NCBI GenBank assembly: GCA_035630615.1
Contig: DASQKI010000102.1
Coordinates: 1-12,367 of the forward strand
Length of the DNA stretch: 12,367 nucleotides
DNA from: DATFRX01 sp035630615
Lineage (GTDB): Bacteria; Actinomycetota; Actinomycetes; Propionibacteriales; Nocardioidaceae
Direction: 5' to 3'
Shown here: in pieces, positions 1-6,182 of the stretch
Layout of the letters: each line of letters opens with the position of its first letter
How positions within the stretch are numbered: the first letter of the stretch is position 1
Made by a program: the position numbers and the translations under genes
The notes under the pieces: model-generated
Databases searched by the model: none
Told to the model about the DNA's origin: nothing
Seen by the model: the letters and a program-made list of their open reading frames with translations, nothing else

Positions 1-1593
1 GGTGAGCGGATAGTCGATCCCGGCCTGCATCAGGAACCGGTTGAGGACGGTGCCGTAGTCGCCGTCGTAGTCGAACCGGTTGATCAGCCGCTCGTCGAGG
101 CGGGTCTCCTTGGTCTGCGTACCCCACACGATGCCTTGGTGGAGATCGGTGACCCGGACATGGTCGTTCTTGTTGTAATACGCGAACAGCAACTGGTCCT
201 GGGTCTTCGTCAGGTGGTAGATGCTGCCCGGGTTTGCGGGGTAGAGGATCTCCTGGTCGACCAGGTTGCCGTCACCGGTCTCCACCTTGACTGCCAGGTA
301 GCCCTCGGGGATCTTCATGCCGGCGGTGCCGTAGCCGTAGACGCCCATTGTGCCGAGATGCAGGACGTGGATGTCGAGACCGCTCTCGACAACCGCCGCC
401 AGCACGTTGTTGGTGGCGTTAAGGTTGTTGTCGACGGTGTAGCGCTTGTGCCAGCTGCTCTTCATTGAGTACGGCGCGGCGCGCTGCTCGGCGAAGTGCA
501 CCAGCGCGTCCGGCTGCCAGTCCTCGAACAGGTCGAGCAGCCGCTGGTAGTTGACGGCCACGTCGATGTTGTAGAAGGGGATCTCCTTGCCGGACGTCTC
601 GGTCCATGCGCGCAGCCGCTCACCCATGGGCCGGATCGGGGTGAGCGAGGAGACCTCCAGCTCGATGTCGATCTTGCGCCGGGACAGGTTGTCCACGATC
701 GCCACGTCGTGTCCCTGGGCGGACAGGTGCAGCGCCGTGGGCCAGCCACAAAAGCCGTCGCCGCCCAGAATGAGTACCCGCATAGCTTTCCCTTCATGGT
801 CGGTCGAGACCGCAGTCGGCTCCGTCTCGGTGACCCTTGAATGATCAGTATCGTCGGCGCCCTCGATCAAGGCGCCGGCGGCCGCGGTGCCGGTCCGCTG
901 CATCCTGCCCGTCTTGGGGTCGAAGTGAACACCACATTCCTTGACGGCGTCCAACTCCCACCACCACCGACCCGCACGGGGATCCTCGCCCGGCGCGATC
1001 GCCCGGGTGCACGGCGCGCAGCCGATGCTGGTGTATCCCTTGTCATGGAGCTTGTTGTAGGGCACCCGGTGCTCGTGGATGTAGGCCCACACCTGCTCGG
1101 TCGTCCAGTCCAGCATCGGATTGAACTTCTGCACGCCGTAGTCGTCGTCCCATGCGCTCACGATCAGTTCACGGCGGGTCTCCGACTGCTCTCGGCGAAG
1201 ACCGGTGAGCCAGGCGCGCTTGCCGGCCAGAATCCGCCGTAGCGGCATCACTTTTCGCACGTTGCAGCAGCCATGACGTAGCTCGACGGCGTCGTAGAAG
1301 CCGTTCTGACCGTGCTCAGCCGTCCATGCCGCGACCTCGCCGGCGTCCGGGGTGATCACCTGGATGATCGGCCCATAACGCTGGTGGACGCTGTGCGCCA
1401 CGGCGTGGGTTTCCTCCGGGAGCCGGCCGGTATCGATGCTGAAAATGCCGATGTCGAACTCGTGCTTGGCGATCAGGTCGGTCATGACCATGCTCTCGGG
1501 GCCGAACGCGTTGGCTAGGACCGCCGGTCGATAGTCGCTCGATACGGTCTCTAACACCGCCAACGTTTCAGATAGGGCAAAGCGGTAGTCCAC
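1..1593 (-). CDS. cysH-sqdB: APS reductase - UDP-sulfoquinovose synthase fusion (3' end beyond window)
   Basis: One stop-free frame of 531 codons encodes two enzymes. Residues 1-223 are a complete assimilatory APS reductase, which reduces adenylyl sulfate to sulfite and AMP. It shows DTGRLPEET (54-62), the cluster cysteines C109-C110 followed by NVRK, C192-x-x-C195, RAGRWWWE (206-213) and the catalytic ECGVH (219-223). The double Cys plus CxxC marks the 4Fe-4S form that uses APS rather than PAPS. Residues 224-270 are an acidic, Ala/Thr-rich linker. Residues 271-531 match SQD1, which makes UDP-sulfoquinovose from UDP-glucose, NAD and sulfite: GGDGFCGW (277-284), EQRAAPYSM, TMG with T415, Y459HLTK463 and DLHQGIVWG. 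About 130 C-terminal residues should lie beyond the left edge. The GTG start has AAGGGAG 9 bases upstream. Positions 1593 and 783 (internal ATG) are 810 bases apart, exactly 270 codons. Direct sulfite hand-over between domains is inference. Confidence 0.88.
   Translation of the reverse strand, partial: MDYRFALSETLAVLETVSSDYRPAVLANAFGPESMVMTDLIAKHEFDIGIFSIDTGRLPEETHAVAHSVHQRYGPIIQVITPDAGEVAAWTAEHGQNGFYDAVELRHGCCNVRKVMPLRRILAGKRAWLTGLRREQSETRRELIVSAWDDDYGVQKFNPMLDWTTEQVWAYIHEHRVPYNKLHDKGYTSIGCAPCTRAIAPGEDPRAGRWWWELDAVKECGVHFDPKTGRMQRTGTAAAGALIEGADDTDHSRVTETEPTAVSTDHEGKAMRVLILGGDGFCGWPTALHLSAQGHDVAIVDNLSRRKIDIELEVSSLTPIRPMGERLRAWTETSGKEIPFYNIDVAVNYQRLLDLFEDWQPDALVHFAEQRAAPYSMKSSWHKRYTVDNNLNATNNVLAAVVESGLDIHVLHLGTMGVYGYGTAGMKIPEGYLAVKVETGDGNLVDQEILYPANPGSIYHLTKTQDQLLFAYYNKNDHVRVTDLHQGIVWGTQTKETRLDERLINRFDYDGDYGTVLNRFLMQAGIDYPLT
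789..795 (-). promoter_or_regulatory. Internal Shine-Dalgarno before the SQD1 domain
   Basis: Read on the minus strand, GAAGGGA ends 5 bases before the in-frame ATG at 783-781. That ATG begins the sequence MRVLILGGDGF, exactly where free-standing SQD1-type enzymes start. The site could let ribosomes start inside the fusion and make a separate sulfoquinovose synthase as well. It may instead be a leftover of a formerly separate gene. Confidence 0.45.
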
Positions 1594-1694
1594 GTGGTCA
1601 GACTCCCTTGCCGTGGTGCACCGCGAATCGGCGACGCGCCGGTCCGGGTGGCCGTCCGACGCCCCTGATGCGACGTTTGAGAGCATGATCTCCC
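1594..1694. promoter_or_regulatory. Divergent intergenic region of the sulfur/glycan locus
   Basis: This 101 bp gap separates the two divergent start codons and should hold promoters for both directions unless they lie inside the genes. It contains no TA dinucleotide at all, so no TAnnnT -10 element can exist on either strand. A ribosome site AAGGGAG (1609-1603, minus) serves the reductase fusion. A weaker GAGAG (1679-1683, plus) lies 11 bases before the sulfotransferase GTG. No convincing operator or inverted repeat was seen. Confidence 0.4.
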
Positions 1695-4106
1695 GTGGCC
1701 AAGCGAGTTTTCCTACACGTTGGGGCACCGAAGTCAGGGACGACATTTCTCCAGACCGTGCTCTGGAACAACCGCGCCCTCCTCGAGGCCGACAAGATCT
1801 TGTTGCCGGGTCGGGATCTCTTCGACCACAACCTCGCCGTCACGGCCATCCGCAACCCCGAGCCGCGCAACAAGCTGCAACATCGCGCCAAGGCTACCTG
1901 GCGACGGCTGCGTGAGGAGATGGACGCCTGGTCCGGCGACGCCGTCATCACCAATGAGTGGTTCGTCCGGGCCGATGCCGAGCAGGCGGCGCGTGGACGC
2001 CGCGACCTCGCGGACACCGAGCTGCACATCGTCTATACGGCCCGGGCGTTGGTCCATCAGGTCCCGGCCGCTTGGCAGGAGACGCTCAAGGTCGGCCGCG
2101 GCTGGGCGATGAATGACTTCATCGCCGGCCTCGACGACGACAGCGCCCAGTGGAGCTGGTTGGCGCTCGATCCTGCGCTCGCCCTGAAGCGCTGGGTTGG
2201 CGACCTGCCTCCGGGCCGGATCCATGTGGTCACGGTGCCCCCCAAAGGTTCCGATCCCGGGCTGCTCTGGAAGCGGCTGTGCGCCGTGCTCGACATCGAC
2301 CCGCAGCGCTACGACGCGTCGACCGCTGAGGCCAACGAGTCCCTCGGCGCCGAGGCGGCCAGACTGCTCGAGCGGATGGGTCCGGAGCTTCGGACGGCGA
2401 TCGGAGCCGACGAAGCGTCGTGGACCGAGCAATACCGCTGGATCCGCCGCTATATGGGTCACGAGCTGCTCGTCCCGCGCGGCGGCAGCCGAATCGGGGC
2501 CAACGCTGAGCAGGCGGCCGCGCTGCATGCCCGTTCGGTCACGGCCGCGAATGCGCTCGGTGACGCTGGGTACGACATCGTCGGTGATCTCGATGACCTA
2601 CGCCTTGCCGATCCGCCGGCCGGCAGTCGCGACCCGAGCTCGGTGAGCGACTCCGAGATGTTGGATGTGGCCATTCCGCTCGTGGCCGATCTCTTCGCCC
2701 GTGTCCGCGAGGCGACGCTGAGGGCCGAGCACGCCGAGAAGGCGCAGGCGTCGGAGGCCACCGATGACGGCGAACACGAGGGCGAAAGCAACCGTTCCGA
2801 CCGTGGCGAGCGTGTAATAGGGGGAGGACTGTCTCGCGACGTCGACGGAGAGAGAGGATCAACCGATCGATCCATAGGGGGATCACCAGTGCCGTCCACC
2901 GACCGTGTCTACTTCCTCGTCTTCAGCGCCGACGGCGCTGACGGCATCACCCGGACCGTGTTCTCCTTGGCCAACCAACTGGTCAAGACGCACGCGGTTG
3001 AGATCATCAGCCTCTATCGTCGTCGCCGGCGGCTGTTCTTTCCGTTGGACCGCCGGGTCGTGGTGACCAATCTCGAGGACGCCCGGCCGATCGGACCCAA
3101 GGGCAACCGGACCGGAGGCCTCGTCCGTGCCCGCGAGGTCCCGCAGGACCGGGGCCGGCTGCGTGCCTTCCTCGACAAGCGGCGCTCCCGCCTCGTGCCG
3201 CCCAAGGCTGCGCCCGACATGTCGCTGCTGACCGACCTGCTGCTGCGGCGCAAGCTCCGCTCGCTGACGCCGGGCGTCCTCATCACGGCCCGGCCGTCGT
3301 TGCATGCCGCCGCCGTCCGGTATGCGCCGCGCGACATGATCACCATCGGCCAGGACCACCTCAACTTCGAAACGCGCTCGACGACGCCCGCGATTTTGAA
3401 GCTGGTGCAAGACAGCGCCCGCCGGCTCGACAGCTTCGTCGTGCTCACGCCGGGCGACCAGCGCGACTACGCGGCCGCGATGCCCGAGGCCGACACGGTC
3501 ATCGAAGCCATTCCCAATGGCGTGCCCTGGGCCATCGGCGAGGCGTCACCACTCGACAGCAAGATCGCGATCGCGGCCGGCCGGTTCGTCGAGCGGAAGG
3601 GGTTTCCGCGACTGGTCGAGGCGTACGAACCGGTTGCGCGGGCTCATCCGGATTGGCAGCTTCACATCTACGGCAAGGGCACGCAGCAAGACCTGATCGA
3701 GCGCGAGATCACCGAGCGTGGCCTCAATGACCACGTCATCCTCAAAGGGCACGTCGACAAGTTCGCCGAGGAGCTCGCCGGTGCGTCGATGTTCGTGACC
3801 GGATCGTACGCCGAGGGCTTCCCGATGGTGATGATCGAGGCGATGAGTTACGGCCTGCCGGTCGTCTCGTTCGACATCCCTCGTGGACCGTCGGACATCA
3901 TCGTCGATGGCGACAACGGCCGCCTGCTCCCCGACGGTGACATCGCGGGATTCTCGGAGGCGATGTTGCAGCTCGTCGGCGACGACGACGTACGCCGGCG
4001 CATGGGTCTGGCCGCGCACGCCTCGGCGAAGCAGTACGAGATCGAAGCGATCGCCACCCGATGGGAGGCGCTGTTTACCCAACTCGTGGAGCGTCGCGCC
4101 GGCTGA
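1695..4106 (+). CDS. Sulfotransferase - GT4 glycosyltransferase two-domain protein
   Basis: This 803-codon ORF holds two enzymes. The N-terminal part (about 1-345) resembles actinobacterial PAPS-dependent sulfotransferases, which place sulfate on a glycan or lipid acceptor. It has the 5'-phosphosulfate loop GAPKSGTTFLQ (10-20) and, at 116-129, ARALVHQVPAAWQE, which fits the region binding the 3'-phosphate. Residues 371-398 are a hydrophilic linker. Residues 399-803 are a full GT4 (GT-B fold) retaining glycosyltransferase, with GRFVERKG (629-636) and the E-x7-E motif from E707 to E715. No signal peptide or membrane segment is obvious, so it probably acts in the cytoplasm or at the inner membrane face. 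The GTG start leads straight into the sulfotransferase fold. The linker has poor codon bias and an internal ribosome site, so two proteins may be made or a frameshift may hide here. Donor and acceptor sugars cannot be read from the sequence. Confidence 0.85.
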   Translation: MAKRVFLHVGAPKSGTTFLQTVLWNNRALLEADKILLPGRDLFDHNLAVTAIRNPEPRNKLQHRAKATWRRLREEMDAWSGDAVITNEWFVRADAEQAARGRRDLADTELHIVYTARALVHQVPAAWQETLKVGRGWAMNDFIAGLDDDSAQWSWLALDPALALKRWVGDLPPGRIHVVTVPPKGSDPGLLWKRLCAVLDIDPQRYDASTAEANESLGAEAARLLERMGPELRTAIGADEASWTEQYRWIRRYMGHELLVPRGGSRIGANAEQAAALHARSVTAANALGDAGYDIVGDLDDLRLADPPAGSRDPSSVSDSEMLDVAIPLVADLFARVREATLRAEHAEKAQASEATDDGEHEGESNRSDRGERVIGGGLSRDVDGERGSTDRSIGGSPVPSTDRVYFLVFSADGADGITRTVFSLANQLVKTHAVEIISLYRRRRRLFFPLDRRVVVTNLEDARPIGPKGNRTGGLVRAREVPQDRGRLRAFLDKRRSRLVPPKAAPDMSLLTDLLLRRKLRSLTPGVLITARPSLHAAAVRYAPRDMITIGQDHLNFETRSTTPAILKLVQDSARRLDSFVVLTPGDQRDYAAAMPEADTVIEAIPNGVPWAIGEASPLDSKIAIAAGRFVERKGFPRLVEAYEPVARAHPDWQLHIYGKGTQQDLIEREITERGLNDHVILKGHVDKFAEELAGASMFVTGSYAEGFPMVMIEAMSYGLPVVSFDIPRGPSDIIVDGDNGRLLPDGDIAGFSEAMLQLVGDDDVRRRMGLAAHASAKQYEIEAIATRWEALFTQLVERRAG
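2876..2891 (+). promoter_or_regulatory. Internal Shine-Dalgarno and GTG start for the GT4 domain
   Basis: AGGGGG (2876-2881) lies 7 bases before an in-frame GTG (2889-2891). Starting there gives a 405-residue protein beginning VPSTDRVYFLVF, which is the usual size and start of free-standing GT4 enzymes of this kind. The 74 bases before it (2814-2888) are rich in rare codons such as ATA, AGA, TCA and GGA. That supports this being a true start, past or present. Confidence 0.5.
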
Positions 4107-4118
4107 CATGATGGCCAG

Positions 4119-5162
4119 GTGACGAGCGCATCGAACCCGCGGCTGGTGATCGTCGTGGGCTCGGGCCGCAGCGGCACCAGCACGGTCGCCGGGACGCTGA
4201 AATATCTCGGCCTCCACATCCCACCGCCGGAGATCCCACCGAACCCGACAAATCCTCGTGGCTTCTTCGAGCCTCGCTGGGTCGTCGACTTCCACAAGCG
4301 GTTGTTGCGACGGTCCGGCGTGCATCTGAGCGATTCGCGTCCGGACGCGGCCGACCGGGCCCGCGAGGTCGGCGCCCGACCACGGGTCCAAACGGAGCTG
4401 TCCGAATGGCTGGGGACCGCCCTTCAGGACGCGCCGGAGCTCGTGATCAAGGATCCACGCAACAGCTGGTTCCAGCCGATGTGGCGGGAGGCCGCCCAGT
4501 CAGTCGAGGTCACGCCGCGCTTCCTCACGATGCTGCGGCATCCGGCCGAGGTCGCCGGCAGCAAGCAGACCTACTACGCCCGCAATCCGGCCGCCGACCA
4601 GCGTGTCGGTGACACTTGGCGGATAGCCGGCTGGATCAACATGCTGCAGACCGTTGAGTTCGCGTCTCGGCCCGACCCGCGGGCTTTCGTGCGCTACGAC
4701 GACCTGCTGACCAACTGGCGTTCGGCGATGGGACCTGCCGGCGAGACGCTGGATCTCGCGTACGCCGGGACCCTTGACCCGGACAAGCCGCACGAGGTCG
4801 ACGACTTCATCGACCCGGGCCTCCACCGCGTCAAGGTGACGTGGGACGACCTCGTCGTGCCCTCGTCGATTCAAGAGATCGCGGAGGCGACCTGGCAGGC
4901 GCTGGGCGTGCTGGTCGACTCCGGCGGCCACGACGAAAAGGCCGAGGCCACGCTCGACGAGTTGCGCGACCGCTACGGCGAGGTGCACGCCGAGGCCGAG
5001 GCGATCGCCCACCACAGCCTCCAGGCGGCCGCCGGCAAGTTCCGTGGCGGCGGACCACGCAAGAAAGGCGGCGCCAAGAAGGGTGGCGCCAAGAAGGGTG
5101 GCGCCAAGAAGGGCGACGGGCCGAAGCGTCGCCCCAAGGCCCGCAAGCGCGACCAGGCCTGA
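4119..5162 (+). CDS. Sulfotransferase-like P-loop protein with Lys-rich repeat tail
   Basis: The 347-residue protein opens with RLVIVVGSGRSGTST (8-22), the phosphosulfate-binding loop of the sulfotransferase superfamily. It continues with NPRGFFEPRWVVDFHK, LVIKDPRNSWF, TMLRHPAEVAGSK (a likely 3'-phosphate site) and FVRYDDLL, all typical of a bacterial sulfotransferase subfamily found in cell-surface polysaccharide loci. The likely reaction is transfer of sulfate from PAPS to a sugar; the acceptor is unknown. The last 35 or so residues are a basic low-complexity tail with three GGAKK repeats, perhaps for binding an acidic polymer or membrane. The GTG start is 12 bases after the preceding stop, so the two form an operon. 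The nearby ATG at 4108 is out of frame and closes at once. No clear ribosome site was seen, which suggests translational coupling. Confidence 0.8.
   Translation: MTSASNPRLVIVVGSGRSGTSTVAGTLKYLGLHIPPPEIPPNPTNPRGFFEPRWVVDFHKRLLRRSGVHLSDSRPDAADRAREVGARPRVQTELSEWLGTALQDAPELVIKDPRNSWFQPMWREAAQSVEVTPRFLTMLRHPAEVAGSKQTYYARNPAADQRVGDTWRIAGWINMLQTVEFASRPDPRAFVRYDDLLTNWRSAMGPAGETLDLAYAGTLDPDKPHEVDDFIDPGLHRVKVTWDDLVVPSSIQEIAEATWQALGVLVDSGGHDEKAEATLDELRDRYGEVHAEAEAIAHHSLQAAAGKFRGGGPRKKGGAKKGGAKKGGAKKGDGPKRRPKARKRDQA
5067..5111 (+). repeat. Three tandem 15-bp repeats encoding GGAKK
   Basis: The unit GGTGGCGCCAAGAAG occurs three times head to tail, and the first copy differs only in having GGC for GGT. 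Each unit encodes Gly-Gly-Ala-Lys-Lys in the tail of the sulfotransferase-like gene. A partial unit (AAGAAAGGC) precedes it. Near-identity at the DNA level points to slippage or recombination and likely length variation between strains. Confidence 0.9.
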
Positions 5163-5177
5163 AGCGGCACCGAGTCC

Positions 5178-5489
5178 TCAGCGATGAGGTTCGCTGCGAA
5201 CTCGCTCCTGGGCCGCGCCCGGCTCGGCAAAGGCCGCTTCGATCCGGTCAGCGAACGCGTGCATCCGGTCGTCGACCGCACCGGCGAAGGCGTCAATCGA
5301 CTCGTAGAGAGCGTCGAATCGCGCCTTGCAGTCCGCCGGCTCCCAACCGTGCGGCAAGGGATGAACCGCTGCGACGGTCGGCTCCGGACTATCGGTGGTC
5401 GGTGTCCAGCGCATCGCGTCGACGCTCAGGATGAGTTCGTCGATGCTGTGGTCACCTAGGTTGTCGGCATCACTCACGTCAGAACGCAT
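5178..5489 (-). CDS. Small acidic hypothetical protein
   Basis: This 103-residue ORF is not recognised. Third codon positions are mostly G or C, as in the neighbours, and the protein is acidic, without a signal peptide or membrane segment. Its C-terminal half (about 53-90) looks helical and amphipathic, with repeated Asp, Ala and Phe. It lies downstream of the phosphatase gene across 78 bases and converges on the sulfotransferase-like gene with a 15-base gap. The ribosome site is weak (GGAA just upstream of ATG). A plus-strand ORF at 5184-5459 competes for the same DNA but has no neighbour or motif in its favour. If neither is real, 5163-5567 is a 405-base non-coding stretch. Confidence 0.5.
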   Translation of the reverse strand: MRSDVSDADNLGDHSIDELILSVDAMRWTPTTDSPEPTVAAVHPLPHGWEPADCKARFDALYESIDAFAGAVDDRMHAFADRIEAAFAEPGAAQERVRSEPHR

Positions 5490-5567
5490 CCATTTCCGAG
5501 TGTGCTACTTGTGAAGGATGTCAGATTAGCCGGTTTGATCGGAATATCGGATTTCGCCACGCGGTAG
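5490..5567 (-). promoter_or_regulatory. AT-richer spacer upstream of the small acidic protein
   Basis: This 78-base gap is clearly richer in A and T than the rest of the window. On the minus strand it offers TAATCT (plus-strand 5523-5528) as a possible -10 box, about 34 bases before the ATG, but no good -35 partner. A near-repeat ATCGGA-ATATCGGA occurs at 5538-5551. The promoter reading is tentative. Confidence 0.25.
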
Positions 5568-6182
5568 TCAGGGCGCGTCGAACACCGGCCAGTCGACCAG
5601 TCCGATCCCGTCGAGGGCGATCTCGAGAGTGGCGTAGCGACCGAGGGGCAGATCGTGGCCCGGGTCGGCGACTCCGGCGAGGACCGGTAGGGCCGATCGA
5701 AGGTTGGCTCCGTGGGCGATGACGAGGGCGGCTTCGTCGCTATCGGCCGTCACGACGCGGCCGAGCCCCTTTCGGAGTCGCGCCGACAGCTCGTCGAGGC
5801 TCTCGCCGCTCGGAAACCTGACGTCGGCCCGACTGGCCCGCCATGCGGCGAGGACCCCGTCATAGGTCTGCCATGCTGTCGCGTCGCTGCGCCCGTCGAG
5901 CTCGCCCACGTCGAGCTCGCGAAACTCCTCGATCACGACCGGCTCCAGGCCGAGTCGTTCGGCCACGATGTCGGTCGTCTCGCGGGCCCGTCGCAGTGGT
6001 GAGGTGTAGACGTGCGGATGGAGCGGGACGTCGACCAGTGAGTCGGCCAGCGCGTACGCCTGCTCACGTCCTCTGTCGGTCAGCTCGAGGTCGACGACGC
6101 GGTGGGAAAGGGTCCGTGACAGGTTGGCCTGGTTTTCGCCGTGTCGAGTCCATAGCACCCGGCGTTCGCCGTCGGCGGTCAT
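5568..6182 (-). CDS. Histidine phosphatase family protein (phosphoglycerate mutase-like)
   Basis: The 204-residue protein belongs to the histidine phosphatase superfamily, cytoplasmic enzymes that remove phosphate through a phospho-histidine. It has TRHGENQAN with R13 and the nucleophile H14, LTDRGREQA (35-42), SPLRRARET (61-69) with R64, FRELDVGELDG with the likely acid E89, and VIAHGAN with H157. All core catalytic residues are present and the length is normal. The substrate cannot be told; members act on phosphosugars, cobalamin precursors and other small phosphates. Its ATG overlaps the stop of the upstream oxidoreductase gene as ATGA, so the two are probably translationally coupled and work under one promoter. 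Confidence 0.88.
   Translation of the reverse strand: MTADGERRVLWTRHGENQANLSRTLSHRVVDLELTDRGREQAYALADSLVDVPLHPHVYTSPLRRARETTDIVAERLGLEPVVIEEFRELDVGELDGRSDATAWQTYDGVLAAWRASRADVRFPSGESLDELSARLRKGLGRVVTADSDEAALVIAHGANLRSALPVLAGVADPGHDLPLGRYATLEIALDGIGLVDWPVFDAP

Noticed and set aside
841..1242. 133-codon plus-strand ORF
   Set aside because: It is antisense to the cysteine motifs of the APS reductase, which are decisive for the minus strand.
1734..2528. 264-codon minus-strand ORF
   Set aside because: It is antisense to the sulfotransferase domain, which has family motifs and a normal start. The shadow arises from G/C-biased third positions.
3546..4391. 281-codon minus-strand ORF
   Set aside because: It spans the antisense of the GT4 end, the intergenic gap and the next gene's start, so it is incompatible with both real genes.
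5067..5111. Possible CRISPR-like direct repeats
   Set aside because: The units are contiguous, only 15 bp, lack spacers and are in frame within a coding sequence.
5184..5459. 91-codon plus-strand ORF
   Set aside because: It overlaps the minus-strand 5178-5489 ORF, which has better codon bias and fits the block's direction. It also has no motif or ribosome site.
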